Shown here: positions 1-13,692 of the stretch, in pieces
Position numbering within the stretch: position 1 is the stretch's first letter
How the letters are laid out: each line of letters begins with the position of its first letter
NCBI GenBank assembly: GCA_023897205.1
Contig: JAHWDD010000005.1
Span: 2,790,001-2,854,000, forward strand
DNA from: Exophiala sp. HKRS030
Lineage: Eukaryota > Ascomycota > Eurotiomycetes > Chaetothyriales > Herpotrichiellaceae
DNA: 64,000 bases
Direction of reading: 5' to 3'
Translations under genes and position numbers: made by a program
Notes under the pieces: model-generated
Seen by the model: the letters and a program-made list of their open reading frames with translations, nothing else
Told to the model about the DNA's origin: nothing
Databases searched by the model: none

Positions 1-1424
1 ATCGGCGTGTTCTCAACAAGTGATGCTCCCCCCGTGGGTTTGGCTAGAACCGGTGGAGTCGGCTTGGGGGCAGTCGGAAATGGGGAGTGTACCACGGGAG
101 GCGCATGGAAAGTTGGCTGAGGTCGAAGAGTAGGCTTTCCTGACGGGCCTTTTGGAGCAGTTGGAGGTGGTCCAGTCGACTTTGCGAAGCCTGCTATCGG
201 TGTGGTAACCGTAGGGGTCGAAGGAGACGGCGAGGGCTGGGCCCGCGCCTGGTTTGTGAAGCCACTCTCTTTTCGGTGCAGGGCGATCGCTTTCTCGACC
301 AGCTTCTCCGTTACAGAGCCATCTCGATCAATGGCTATGTGCACTGTCTTCAGGCCTATTCTCTGTCCGCGTTTCCCTTCCAAATATGCTGTTTTTGCGG
401 CAAGGACAGCGGATATCGGCCCTCCACCTTGGAACGAAGCGCAGTCTTGATACTCGATACTGCATATGCCCAAAAATCGTCCTGTCACTGGGTCTGTTCT
501 GTTATCCATATCGCCAATCTCTCCGAAACTCGAGAACAAAGCGCTGATTTGGGAGAGAGGCGTCATCGGATCAAAACCCGTAACCACCACTGTGGTGGCC
601 GGAGGAGGGGCTACTGCGGTGACATTGTCGGGCGTCCATGATCTAAGGTTGTATGGTGCGGGTCGAAATTTTGATTTTCCCTTTCCTATAGCGCCTTTCG
701 TGTAGTTAGGTATTGCCAGACGTGGATCAGGTGGCTGAAAATTGTCATCGGCTTTTCCCCCAAACTCTTCAAACTGCGCTTTCATTTTTCGCTTGTCTTT
801 GGAGCTTAGATTCCTATCTAATTCGGGGTCGTAGGTGCATTTCGTTCCTTTCGAATGAAGAGTCGTGTCTCGCGCCGTCCTCCGGTGGGCGGGAGGGGTA
901 TGAAGGGGTGTCATCGAGCCCGGATGTAGAGAGGACGTAGCAATATGTCCATTTGCGCTCAAGTGTGAGTTGTTTTCAATCATGGGGCTCATCGACTTGC
1001 CGTTTGGAGGAGAATCTGAGTTTGTGAGAGGGGTGAGGGTCGTGAATTGGATGTGGTTTGTGCCAGACATAGTTGCGGCGGCGGTAAGAGGAGCGCTGAA
1101 AACCGAAGAAGCGGTACTCGACGAGCTCGCAGAACCGACACCATTGAGAAGATCGCCCTGAAACTGGCCTGCTTCCTCCTGCGTAAGAGTGTTGCTGGCA
1201 AGTTTGGCTAAGGTGTCCTGCTTCGCGACTGAATGTGATGTTTGACCTGGAGAGATCAAAGAAGCCTGAACAGGGGCGAAATCTGTCTGCGCATCTTTCG
1301 TAGAGTCGTCGCGATCGGTGTGCTGGGTTTTGTCGGGCTCTGGCACCTTTGAAGATTTTCGTTGTATGACGCTCGGGGCGGTTGGGAAAAACTCAGCGAA
1401 TTTGTTGCCCGGCGGGCGCGACAT
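1..1424 (-). CDS. set1: Histone H3K4 methyltransferase Set1, N-terminal part (runs off the window)
   Basis: Reading leftwards from the ATG at 1424, one frame stays open for about 474 codons to the window edge, so only the N-terminal part is present. Set1 is the catalytic subunit of COMPASS and methylates histone H3 lysine 4; the SET domain would lie beyond base 1. The protein starts MSRPPGNKFAEFFP, the typical fungal Set1 opening. A Ser/Thr/Pro-rich stretch follows, then the conserved block PPDPRLAIPNYTKGA near residue 245, then an RRM-like domain around residues 275-360 (VVVTGFDP, LFSSFGEIGDM, GRFLGICSIEY). After that comes a Pro-rich linker. The family call rests on recall of fungal Set1 sequences. 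No intron is seen in this part. The next gene to the right is transcribed away from it. Confidence 0.85.
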   Translation of the reverse strand, partial: MSRPPGNKFAEFFPTAPSVIQRKSSKVPEPDKTQHTDRDDSTKDAQTDFAPVQASLISPGQTSHSVAKQDTLAKLASNTLTQEEAGQFQGDLLNGVGSASSSSTASSVFSAPLTAAATMSGTNHIQFTTLTPLTNSDSPPNGKSMSPMIENNSHLSANGHIATSSLHPGSMTPLHTPPAHRRTARDTTLHSKGTKCTYDPELDRNLSSKDKRKMKAQFEEFGGKADDNFQPPDPRLAIPNYTKGAIGKGKSKFRPAPYNLRSWTPDNVTAVAPPPATTVVVTGFDPMTPLSQISALFSSFGEIGDMDNRTDPVTGRFLGICSIEYQDCASFQGGGPISAVLAAKTAYLEGKRGQRIGLKTVHIAIDRDGSVTEKLVEKAIALHRKESGFTNQARAQPSPSPSTPTVTTPIAGFAKSTGPPPTAPKGPSGKPTLRPQPTFHAPPVVHSPFPTAPKPTPPVLAKPTGGASLVENTP

Positions 1425-2169
1425 ATCCTGAATCAATACCCAAACGACGCGATCATCTTTGCACAGATGCTCCTATGTCTATCACTCAAAGCCAGAGAAT
1501 ATGTTGAGCTGAAGGTCGCAGCGCGATGATTTGCAGAAATTTGGTCGCAGGCTGGTTGCTAACGCGTCGGTGGACGTCAAGGGGATTTCTCAGGACCAGC
1601 GCAGGCTGCGATATCAGGACGGTGAGGAGAGTTCGGGGCGACAAAGTAAGATCCAACACTTCACGGGCCTCAAGTACGAGGGTTCCGATGGGTATTGAAG
1701 AGTTCGAGGGGGAAAGATGTGATCTGGACACAGCTTCGTCGGCGTGCTGAGGCCCTTTCTTGACAGCGTCGATTGCGGTAGGCAGCCTTGGCACTCTTGA
1801 ACGCGCTCGAGAGAAAAAGCGCAGGCAGACGGTGGTAGATTTATAGAGACGACGAACATTCCTCACGATCCTCTCGAACCAGCGGTATTATTATCTTTTA
1901 TGCCTAGTCTACCGCTGCGCTTTATTACTGTTGTATCTGTTTCTTCCCGGCTCTTCAATATTGCACATTCAAGGAGGCTCATTACCTGCGAAGAGGGGGA
2001 GTATTGCATGGAACTGTGTCATCCTTTGTTTCTGGTTATACGACGAATCTACCCGTGTGACAATTATTTCCAAACTTGATGCCAACTCTTGACGCCTGTA
2101 GATCGCTGGAAAGAAGGAGGATGACCAGGCTGAGCATGAAATCTCATTGTAATGTTCTTGGCCGCCGGT
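1425..2169. other. Intergenic/5' region upstream of set1
   Basis: About 750 bases upstream of the set1 ATG, expected to hold its promoter and 5' UTR. Short open frames occur on both strands but none has convincing protein character. No repeat or RNA gene was recognised. Confidence 0.5.
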
Positions 2170-2552
2170 CTACATTTCGATAGTAGGAGGCTCGAATGGC
2201 TGCCTACGTAATCTCCGGTATGTCTCTTGCACGAACTCTCGGCCGTCGCTTGCTCCATCCTGGAGGGTGGAAATGATGATGATGGAGCTGGGCGAGAGAT
2301 GGGTATAGCCGGACCAGGACGAGGAACTGGATTTGACGCTGGTTTGAAGCAGTCGACAGGGACATTCAACATGCTCAATGACGGATGAACCCTTACCATT
2401 GCACAGTTCGCTTGAAGGAAGGTCTCGGGAGGCTCCTTCTTTGCACACAGGGTGAATCTACCACGGTAGGTATATTTGAAAAATCGGCTCGATGGGCTTG
2501 GAGAAGAGGATGGACAGATAAGGTAACTAACTAGGTAGGTAGAACTTTTCAT
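2170..2552 (-). CDS. Candidate small two-exon protein, unknown
   Basis: This is a tentative gene. An ATG at 2552 opens 52 codons that end in ATG followed by a good donor (GTAAGG at 2396). The acceptor CCAG at 2260 follows a pyrimidine tract, and the 137-nt removed segment leaves the frame in phase. Exon 2 (2170-2259) then reads DGASDGREFVQETYRRL and more before TAG, giving 81 aa in total. The C-terminal exon is basic and helix-like, whereas exon 1 is Ser/Pro-rich and less convincing. No family was recognised. It could be a real small protein, part of the set1 upstream region, or chance. The evidence is only splice-site quality plus phase agreement. Confidence 0.3.
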
Positions 2553-2801
2553 GGGAGCCTGTGATTGGCCAACTGAGTGATGTCACGATTCTCTACTAGA
2601 CTTGAGAACTGCTGGCACTCGTACTTAACAGTACATGCACGGCAGATGAAAATCAACAAGTCAATGAATGATCCGTACAAGTGGCTACCTCCCTACCTAA
2701 CACTAGCAGTACAAGTATTGCACGAACTCCTCTATGGTTCAAAAAACTTCAGTGTTCTTTACTTTGCTTCGTAGTTCAGCTTTACCTGGAACTCCTACAA
2801 G

Positions 2802-3769
2802 ATGCCTTTTCCTTACAAGAAAGTGGTGGTCATTGGCGCCACAAGTGGTACGTTATCACATCCTGGATTCTTGTGCACAGCCGCAAGCAGAGGCGGGTTG
2901 GCCTGTAGTGTACATCGGGAAATCTAGAGCGTGGCAATCTTCCGCCTTCGTTCAACGCTCACACTCGAAACAGGCATTGGCGAGGCGTTCGCTAATCGAT
3001 TGATCGATGATGGCACGTTTGTCATTGCCGTCGGACGTCGAAAGGAGAATCTTGAAGCCCTGGTGCAAAAACATGGTCATGATAAATGTCAAGCAGTGCC
3101 GTTTGATATTACCAAGCTGGAATCTATTCCGCACTTCGCAACAAACATCGTAAATACCCATCCCGATGTTGATTGTGAGTGATCATTGTTCTCTCAAGGT
3201 ACTTCTTGCATTGACAGATCTTGAAACAAGGTATTATCCTCAACTCGGGCATCCAGAGAAAGACAGACTTCAGCGACCCCGATTCGATTGACTTGGATTC
3301 GGTGCAGCTCGAGGTCAACACCAACTACACCGCTCACCTGGCCCTGACCAAAGCCTTCTTGCCCTTTCTGCAGAAAAAGTCGACAGAGACAGCATTGGTT
3401 TACATTACCTCTAATCTGGCTCTGGTTCCAATTCTGCGCTGTTCAAACTATTGTGCTTCAAAAGCAGCACTCCATCAGTGGATCCTGTGTCTGCGAGAAC
3501 AGTTGAAGAAAACCAAGGTGAAGGTCATCGAGATTTTTCCCCCTGCGGTTCAGACCGAGCTTCACGACGAGAAGCATCAACCAGACATCAAGAACGGTCG
3601 ACAGATTGGAATGCCTCTGGATGAATTTACTGAGGAAGCATACTCTGGATTGGTCAGTGGCAAGGATCAAATACCCGTTGGAATGTCAAAGCGTGCCTTT
3701 GACGGCTTTGAAGTAAAACGGCAGGAGGCCTTTGCGCATATGCTGAAAATCATGGGCTCTGGACCGTAG
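2802..3769 (+). CDS. Short-chain dehydrogenase/reductase (DltE-like)
   Basis: Three exons (2802-2847, 2974-3174, 3231-3769) join to 261 aa. This is a classical NAD(P)-dependent SDR with a single Rossmann domain. The cofactor loop GATSGIG (residues 12-18) is assembled across intron 1. The usual NNAG motif appears as NSG (87-89), formed after intron 2. The catalytic triad is Ser143, Tyr156 and Lys160 (YCASK). Intron 2 was placed with the acceptor at 3230 because this restores frame and yields VDCIILNSG; the nearer AG at 3217 breaks the frame. A C-terminal block GMSKRAFDGFE resembles the DltE-like branch. Substrate and pathway are unknown; it is probably cytosolic, since no signal or membrane segment is seen. 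It stands alone, with no pathway partners adjacent. Confidence 0.85.
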
Positions 3770-5180
3770 AGTATATTCGTTAGTTCCTCTAAGCTGGACC
3801 AAGTGTCGACAAACTATTTCGTGCGATGGTCCGTACACGTTGAGTGCCCCCCTATTCCGTCTTCCTTGGTACAGTATTCTTGTCCGAACCACGTATTTTG
3901 GGCAGGGTGGGCCACTGGGGCCGATATCTGAAACTGGGCGCAAGTCGATCTCTATTGGGGGCCAAGGTGTCTCAGAAAGCGACACAGGCGAATTGGTGGT
4001 GACGTCTCACTCGTCATCCTTGTCAGGGGGAGGCTGACGGGCAATCCAACTAACAATACTGAGTACGAGTATAAGTAATAAGAATACGGAGTACGGAGTA
4101 CAAATGACATACACGAACTTCTATTTTAGGATTCAGCTGGCAACAGTATGTGTTGTGGTCATGTCTACATACGGAGTACAAGCGCAAGAATTCCTCCTTT
4201 CCAAGGGGCCAACGTCTAGAACAGTGCAAGGTGAGCTTCCTATCTCTATCAGAATCATTAGAACGGCAATGCTGAGTTTTTCAATGCCTGGGCCCTCGCT
4301 GGCATCAATAATGAAGATTTTGAAAGTTCTAGAATGTGCGAATATCGATTGCTTTGGCCAACGCGAGTGGTACAAGGAGCGAGATCTGTTTCAGCACGAT
4401 GGCGATTCTCTAAGAACTAGCATAATTGTGAACGGGACCAGCAGGATCGGTGAACGTGCTGATTCTTGTATAGTTGCTAGACCAGCTCTAGGCTTGATGA
4501 GCGACAGCATTATCGTCGAATTTTCGGTCTGTAGCGAGTAGAATACTGTGTGCAGTGTGGCTAATGAGCTCTGGCCTTCGCGTAAAGAGCCTCTAGGTGA
4601 GCGCCAGGACCACCAGATCCTCGCACAGATGCCTCTGTTCGCACTCCGTGGTCCGAAAAATAGTGCCACAAGGCCGTTTGCGGTTGTTCGGTACCTGCCA
4701 AGGTTCACATGGCGGTTGCTGTGCAGGGCCGCAGTGACCAATTGATGACTAGAGTGGCTTGCGGATGCTTTCTTTGTATGTCTTTGCTCACCGAAGGCGT
4801 CTCAGCCCCGTTCGAAACGTTGTCAGCACCTGAGGAGGTAAACCCGTCCTACGCTCCTTACAATAACAATAATAATAACACGACTTGTCCAGAGAACCAC
4901 TTTCTTCTTGCTACGAGATCATTCTCTCCATACTCCGTAACCCTCCCTGTTCTGTTGCACACTCGCTGTCGAGTGAGTCGATCTTTCTTCGTGCAGTTCT
5001 TTGTTGTCGGACCCTTTCTTCAACCTCAAATACCTCAGGGTAATACCCTTTGTAAGATTCCAAGCCATTGGGACTCCCTTATGCTCATATCCAGGCCAGA
5101 AACACTTTCTATCGTTGCTGTATACCCTGAGCCTTCCTGAGCAGTATCGGTTTTCGACAATTGTCCAGTAATCCTTCAAG
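3770..5180. other. 1.4-kb intergenic region between SDR and gfa1
   Basis: No convincing gene. It contains several copies of a TACGGAGTAC-type motif (overlapping pair at 4085-4101, another at 4170-4179, and TACTCCGTA at 4931-4939). A pyrimidine-rich segment before 5181 is probably the gfa1 5' UTR. A plus-strand frame at 4104-4541 starts with a signal-peptide-like hydrophobic stretch but then loses protein character. Confidence 0.5.
4085..4101. repeat. Overlapping TACGGAGTAC motif pair
   Basis: Two copies of TACGGAGTAC overlap by three bases. The same short, nearly palindromic word or its complement recurs in other intergenic stretches of the window: 4170, 4931, 13483, 31691, 35223, 51417 and 55027. 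Its function is unknown. Confidence 0.7.
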
Positions 5181-7499
<2,319 letters not shown>

Positions 7500-8004
7500 G
7501 CTGTGTTTGGTGCTTGTTGAGGATTTTAGCAATTGCATTGTCTGTTGTGTCCCCACGTCCGTTCATGCAGCGATGGAAAAGGAATTTGGCGTACAGCCGG
7601 GTGTTTCTGGTAGACATTCACCGAGAACTCCTTGAAAGGACATGTAGAACTACATGGAGTTACTGGCGTAATTAGATGAGAATGAGTATGAGACGATGAT
7701 CTTTTCAGCATTGTGCACGCTACGGCGTAATATTATTCATACGAGCCTACTGAAAACCGCGGAGAGACTCAGAGGGTCTGCAGTACCTCTGACCATGAGG
7801 CTTTTAGCAGGAAACGTCTAGGCTTTACGAGGCTGAGTTCACAAGGCTGAGTTGGAGACAAAATCGGGGTTACAGCGATTGAGAGTAACTCCGTACTATA
7901 TTGTCCTCTTCAACTACATTGTGTTTACCTCAGGTGTATCAGGCTTGTTCTTCTTCCCATTGACTATTGTTCAGAGCCCGGCTGATGTGCTGAAATGGCT
8001 GATC
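7500..8004. other. Intergenic region gfa1-gpi10
   Basis: gfa1 3' end and gpi10 promoter/5' UTR. An in-frame open stretch precedes the chosen gpi10 ATG, but it begins without an ATG. Nothing else was recognised. Confidence 0.5.
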
Positions 8005-10207
8005 ATGTCGGAGATGGTTTCGAAGTCAAAGCAGGTGACTAAGGATGTGTCGCAGGACGATCAAAGAGCCACATCTGCGCCCTCTACACTTGCTGCATCG
8101 GTTTCCTTCGCGTTAGACGCACACACAGTCTTTGTAACCCTCGTTGCGTTCAGACTTCTTAACGCCTTGACAATCTGCACGTTTTTCCAACCAGATGAAT
8201 ACTTCCAAGCATTGGAACCAGCATGGAGATGGGCATTCGGGAAAGAAGCTGGGGCTTGGATCACATGGGTGCGATACAAAGAAGGCTACACAAAAATGCA
8301 GGACACAAAACTCATAAAGAATCTAGGAGTGGAACAGCCACCTACGCTCTGCTTTGCACCCGGCAGTTTTTGGGGTATTTTATCAGACTGCCAACTTCCT
8401 TGCTGAAGCACTGAGCCTGGGTAGCCATACTCGATCAGAGGTGCTGCTTGCGACGCCCAAGGTGGTGCAAGCTTTCTTTGCGGCTGTTGGTGACTATTTC
8501 ACCTGGAAATTGGGGTCATATATCTATGGGAAAAACACAGTCTCGTCATTGATTGTTCTTCTCTTGACTGTTGTCAGCCCGTGGCAATGGTTTTGTTCGA
8601 CACGCACGTTCTCCAACTCCATGGAATCGACTATGACCATTATCGCTCTGTACAACTGGCCATGGCATTGGATGCAACAACCTCTGACCACGGGGGGCCG
8701 ACCAGCTTCGACCATTGACTCCCAAGGTCTTCGCGTCCGCGAATTGGATTCTCGAGAACGCGGCTCTGGGGATGAACTGACTAGACTGAGAAGAGCACTT
8801 CTCTGTGCAGCAGTAGCAACGATTCTCAGACCTACAAACATCTTCATCTGGTTCAGCCTCGCTTCCATGGCATTCTTTCGGTTTCGAACGTCGGCAGGAC
8901 CGAGTTGGACAGAGTCGACAATATTCATTCGTGAGACGATCCTATGTGGTAGCACAGTGCTCATCTTCTCGAGTGTGGTTGACAGAATTTTCTACGACGC
9001 GTGGGTATTCCCGCCTCTCAATTTTTTGCATGTCAACGTCATCCAGTCCCTAGCGACATTCTACGGTAGTAATGACTGGCACTACTATCTCTCTCAAGGG
9101 TATCCGCTCCTTCTAATGACCGCATTGCCGTTCACCTTGATCGGTATGTGTCGCGTTCTCCGCAACAAAGTAGCAGAGTCAGACGCAACACCCACAGGAG
9201 TCATAACCTTGAGGTCCTTGACTATACTGTGCATCCTTGTACCGGCGCTCTTCTCGAACATCGCGCATAAAGAAGTCCGCTTTATATACCCGCTCCTCCC
9301 AGCATTACATATCATTACGGCAGTCCAACTCTCAAGATTTTTCGGTCCCTTGGTCACAGAATCGAGTAGAGCTGGCCATCGAGCCAGCAAGAGACTCTTA
9401 CTTTTCTTTTTGCTTGCTCTCAATGTCGGTCTAGCGTATTATACCTCATACGTGCACAATTCCGGCATAATCAGTCTGACACATTACCTCCGCAACGAAT
9501 TCGAGGATGTATACCTCGGGTTGTCCCAGCCGTCAAACATGACACTAGGCATGCTCATGCCCTGCCACTCGACGCCGTGGCGCTCTCACTTTCAATACCC
9601 ACCTACGGCGGCAAACCCGGGAATCAGGGCGTGGGCATTGACGTGTGAACCGCCTCTCGGTCTCGACGCGACTGAAAAGGCGACCTACATGGACGAGGCC
9701 GACCAGTTCTACGACAATCCCACACTGTGGTTGAAACGTCACATGTCCAGACGAGCTCCGCGTCGGAAGGAGGGCGTCAGGGCGAGAGGCGACGCCGCTG
9801 GGGTTTTTGCAAAGGATCCGCTGGCGGCAAAAAGGGGGGCCGTCATCAATGACTCGGACTCGATCGAAGCGGAGCGTGACGAGCAGTATTGGAATACGGG
9901 AGGAGAAGGGAGGAAACCCTGGCCCGACTATCTGGTGGCGTTCGCCCATCTCGATTCGGTCATGACCGTGGCACTGAGGGGGAGCGGGTACGTCGAGTGC
10001 CGCAGGATCTGGAACAGTCACTGGCACGACGACTGGCGGCGGACGGGCGACGTCGTGGTATGGTGCCTCGACGGTACCTCACGTGCTGCCGATGCAAGGG
10101 ACGGTAAAGTTGGATCTTTCGAGAACCTCGACAAACACACCGTTCGTGACTCTTCTCCACCAGGGGGAGAAGGCAAACGTGGACAAAAAGTACTCGGTCA
10201 GAGCTAA
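8005..10207 (+). CDS. gpi10: GPI mannosyltransferase 3 (PIG-B/Gpi10, GT22)
   Basis: Two exons (8005-8268 and 8327-10207; intron 58 nt) encode 714 aa. Gpi10 adds the third mannose to the GPI-anchor precursor in the ER, using dolichol-phosphate-mannose. Family signatures are [15 protein letters not shown] near residue 55, then [18 protein letters not shown], which is created across the splice junction and confirms the intron. [12 protein letters not shown] lies near residue 400. Multiple hydrophobic segments fit a polytopic ER enzyme. The C-terminal part holds a charged insertion (around residues 545-600) and a homologous-looking [19 protein letters not shown] block. It then adds a low-complexity tail after residue 680 that may be variable. 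The start is the first in-frame ATG; a second ATG lies four codons later. Confidence 0.9.
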
Positions 10208-10867
10208 GGGGAAAGCGGGACCTCTTTCTAGGACAAACGACGACGGAGTCAAGAGCAGCACACTCGAGTTGGTCTCATTGAGGCCCGTTTTTGGGTTTCG
10301 TCCGATTGAGAAACTCCCGAACAAAAATGTGAAAAGGGCTCCTCATGTATTAGTGTAAAGACGGTATAGGAACGACATTGAAATGAGCTGCTCGCATAAT
10401 GCGCGCCGTACCACGTACTACCTGCCTTGACCGTGACCACAACCAAGGTATTTGATGAGTCCTCCCACGCCCACCATCGCTTCAATAACACAAAAGAAAT
10501 ATATATAGGTATATATATAAAGAAGAATGTCCCTCGTATTGTGCTGGGGAAAAAACACCATTTTTACTCGATACTCGGTCAAAAGGCATGCTGAATCCGT
10601 ACTCCTCCCATTGATATTGATATAAACTCCTGCGCACACAAGGAAATTCGTAAAACATGGCTAAAAACTACCTGCAATCTGCTGCTCTCGAGACTCGCGA
10701 GGATACAAATGCAATTGATTGGGTTTTTGAATCAAAGGACCATGTAAAATAACTTCTTTCGGGTAGCCCGCCCTTTTTTCTCCCCTTCTGGCACACCTTT
10801 TTTGCAAGGTTCCTCCTCTTCCATCCTTCTCCATCGGAGACACAACACGCGAAGAAACTCTTCCCGC
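10208..10867. other. Convergent intergenic region
   Basis: Lies between the 3' ends of gpi10 and the ArfGAP gene. It is AT-rich, with a short TA-rich run near 10500-10520, and would hold both terminators. No gene was recognised. Confidence 0.5.
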
Positions 10868-13142
10868 TCATTGATACCTTGCACTCAGACTCGCAAAGGC
10901 GTCTGGACTGTGCCGACCATTTTCGAGCCCGCTGATAATCATACTCTCTCGACTTGTGTGTCTCGCGGCAATGCCTTGAGGTGACTGCATCTGAGCCTGA
11001 GTCAAGTTGGGCATCATGTTTGTCTGTGCCGGCGAGCCGAGGCCGAAAGTGGCGTTGGCGTTGGCGTTGACGTTGGCTGCGTTCGTGAAGAAAGGATTGC
11101 GATTGCCGCCGCCACCCGCCGAATGCATGTTCGATAAGGAGACTGGCATGGTCGAGCTTCGCTTCGTGGGCGTCAAGGCATTTGGTTGACCAAATATATC
11201 AAGTGATGGAGTGGGTGACACAACCTGTTGCGGGTGCTGCTGCTGTTGCTGCGCTTGGTTCTGGTCTGCTGGTTCGGGAATCGAGGCGAGTTGTTGATTG
11301 CTCTGTTGAGGGTAGTTATACAATGCCATTATAGAGTTCTTGTCATAACGACCAGTTTGTTGAGGCATCATGGCTTGGGGTTGTTGATTGTATTGTTGGA
11401 AATTAGGTTGTTGTTGTTGTTGTTGCTGCTGGAACTGTTGGAACTGTGGTTGCTGTTGCTGACCTTGAGGCTGTCCATATTGAAAGTTCTGATAGCTCAT
11501 CGTCGCTTGAGGACCTTGAGCATGGGGGAGTTGCTGCTGCTGCTGCTGTTGTTGTTGCATATTGAATGGGTTGTTCTGATTTCCATATGAACTCGTCTGA
11601 GTAGCTCCATAAAAGTCTGGTGCTTGTGGTGCCGGTCGACCTGCAGGTTGTTGCTGTTGCTGCGACATCAGTTGTGATTGCTGCGAGGGAGGAATACCGA
11701 ATGGGTTCAGGCTAGCAGGAAGAGAGCTTTGGCGCAGTGGACTTTCCGTCGGTTGTGGCGGTTGAAAGCCAAAGAATGGATTGGTCGACGTAGAAGGTGT
11801 AGTTGCTGACTGAGATTGTGGGAGAAATGGATTGCTCCCTGTGGATTGTGTAGATAGTGGAGCAGGCTGGAAGAACGGGTTCGTGTTCATAGAAATAGCT
11901 GCAGGGGATGCAACATAGCCTTGCTGAGGGTTTGAAGACATTACAGGGGGAGTCATAGAGTACTGTAGTCGTGGATCTTGGAAGGAAGCTTGCTGAGCTG
12001 GATAGCCGCCGGTGCTGTGAGGGAACAACGGCTGAGTGACCTGCATGGATTGAAATGACTGTTCAAGCCCAGTCTCGGTCTGGCTTCGTGGTGCTGGAGG
12101 TCCGAACGGATTGTTGCTGCTATATTGCTGAGCTGGAGGTCCCTGGGGCTGACCCATAGAGAGACCAACAGAGGGTTGACTGTCTGTCTGCGTGAAGGGA
12201 TTGTACGACGGCTCCGGAGGCTTCGAGGTCGTAGGTACGTCTGGGAACTCGGTCGAATATTCTTTTTCTGGAACAGGCCTGGTTGCCGATACCTTGCTAC
12301 CATTGCTTGGACCCAGCTGAACCAATGTTGCAATCGTCCTTTCAACATTCCCGTTCAGTCGTCTCAACAGGTTCGCGTTGCGATCCACGTCAGAAAACCC
12401 CATGTCTAGAAGCATGTTAAGCTTCTTCTGGAGATCCGAATCCGTCATCTCAAAGCGCGCATCTGCCATCCTCGACATTGAATTGTAATCTTCTGTAGGC
12501 ACTTGAAAGTTGTTGTCCATACTTCTCTCCTTGGCAGCCTTCTTTTTATCATGCCTCGACAGGGGAAGTGCCGAAGACGAAGTTCGAAGACTAAAACCGA
12601 AGAGTTTTCCTTTCTTTGGGGGCAAGGGCGGCGGAGGAGATTCTGCTCGTTGCGGTCTTGAATATGTTGTTGGTGAATGGTCATCGCGTTGGGGAGGTTG
12701 TGGTCTGCCATCTGCTAGACTCTTTTCCTGGTATTTCTTGCGAATGAATCTTTCCATTGCAGAGTCTACCTCATCCGCATCAAGAGGCATATCGGGTTTC
12801 TTGTTCTTGGGATTGTAGACTTTGTTCACTTCGTTGTTTCCGTGACGTTTCATACTCTGCGGCCAGTCAGCGAACGCTCAGAATGTAGACTTTGGCGAGA
12901 TTTACCTCGACCTGATCATTCGACCATGTATCCATGCTCAGGGACTTGACCTTGCTGATATGTGTGCCGAGTTTTCTGTGCAATGAAGCGCATCGCATGC
13001 ACAGGAAGATACCCAGATTCCAGCTTGCCCATGCTGGATTCTTTGCACCACAATCGGCGCATGTCGAATTGCCCGGAAGGCTCAACAATTCATGCAGCTC
13101 CCTCTCATTGCGCGCTTGCGTTCTCTTGCTCATTGAAGCCAT
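10868..13142 (-). CDS. ArfGAP with UBA domain, NPF motifs and polyglutamine tail (Gts1/Age2-like)
   Basis: Two exons (12906-13142, 10868-12856; intron 49 nt) encode 741 aa. ArfGAPs stimulate GTP hydrolysis by Arf in vesicle traffic. The zinc finger is C28-x2-C31-x16-C48-x2-C51, followed by the conserved Arg56 (arginine finger) in CASLHRKLGTH. The intron falls just after SNDQVE and joins to SMKRHGNNEVNKVYNP, as in the family. A UBA domain sits around residues 218-260 (LLDMGFSDVDRN). The last 450 residues are Gln/Pro/Asn-rich with long Q runs and eight NPF tripeptides, the known ligand of EH domains in endocytic proteins. Domain order (ArfGAP, UBA, Q-rich) matches Gts1-type proteins, but assignment to Gts1 rather than Age2 is an inference. 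The upstream frame before 13142 lacks an ATG. Confidence 0.88.
11400..11560. repeat. CAA/CAG (TTG/CTG) triplet runs encoding polyglutamine
   Basis: Interrupted TTG/TGC/CTG triplet runs on the plus strand encode glutamine runs in the ArfGAP tail. Such runs are often polymorphic in length. Confidence 0.75.
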
Positions 13143-13692
13143 GTCGCGGTCTTTTCCTGTAAAAGAGGGATAGCGGCAGGACTCGAGGTTGGGTGCGTCG
13201 AGGCGAACAGCGCAGGATGACGGAGGGCGCACAGTGGCGGGAGGATGTCAAGATATGTACGAGTTCCGACTCAGAGCTCTATTGTCATGTCTGTTGAAAC
13301 CCGATCATTGTCGTCTCCAGGACTTGTAGGAGATTATCCAAGCAGAGGATTGTTCATGGAATTGATCTGGCTGAAGTCTTTTGTTCCATCATCCTTGCCG
13401 CATTTTGTCGAAACCCCATTTCGGTTAACGGGCCGGCGAATAAAATAGTCTGGTGCAGCCGAGCGGGAGTACAGAGTACATCTACGGAGTATACGAGGTC
13501 CCAACCCACCAGGTAATACGAAATAGACACTTCCGGGGCGTTTAGAACAGTAGAAGACCAAAGAAGAAATCCTGATATTCACCATATGCACAAATGAAAT
13601 TGCGAGTGCTATCTACACCATTAATCTATGCAACTTGTCCAACCCTCAGGTACTCAATGATTCAACATGCAAGGCTCACAATCCTTCATATC
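13143..13692. other. Intergenic region upstream of the ArfGAP gene
   Basis: Promoter side of the ArfGAP gene and 3' side of the C4-zinc-like gene. Contains one TACGGAGTAT motif at 13483-13492. No gene was recognised. Confidence 0.5.

Noticed and set aside
3175..3217. Shorter intron 2 in the SDR gene using the AG at 3217
   Set aside because: It breaks the reading frame; the AG at 3230 restores VDCIILNSG and the family motif.
4104..4541. Plus-strand frame of 145 codons with a signal-peptide-like start
   Set aside because: After residue 40 it loses secreted-protein character, splice options do not give a better frame, and it lies in promoter-type DNA with repeated motifs.
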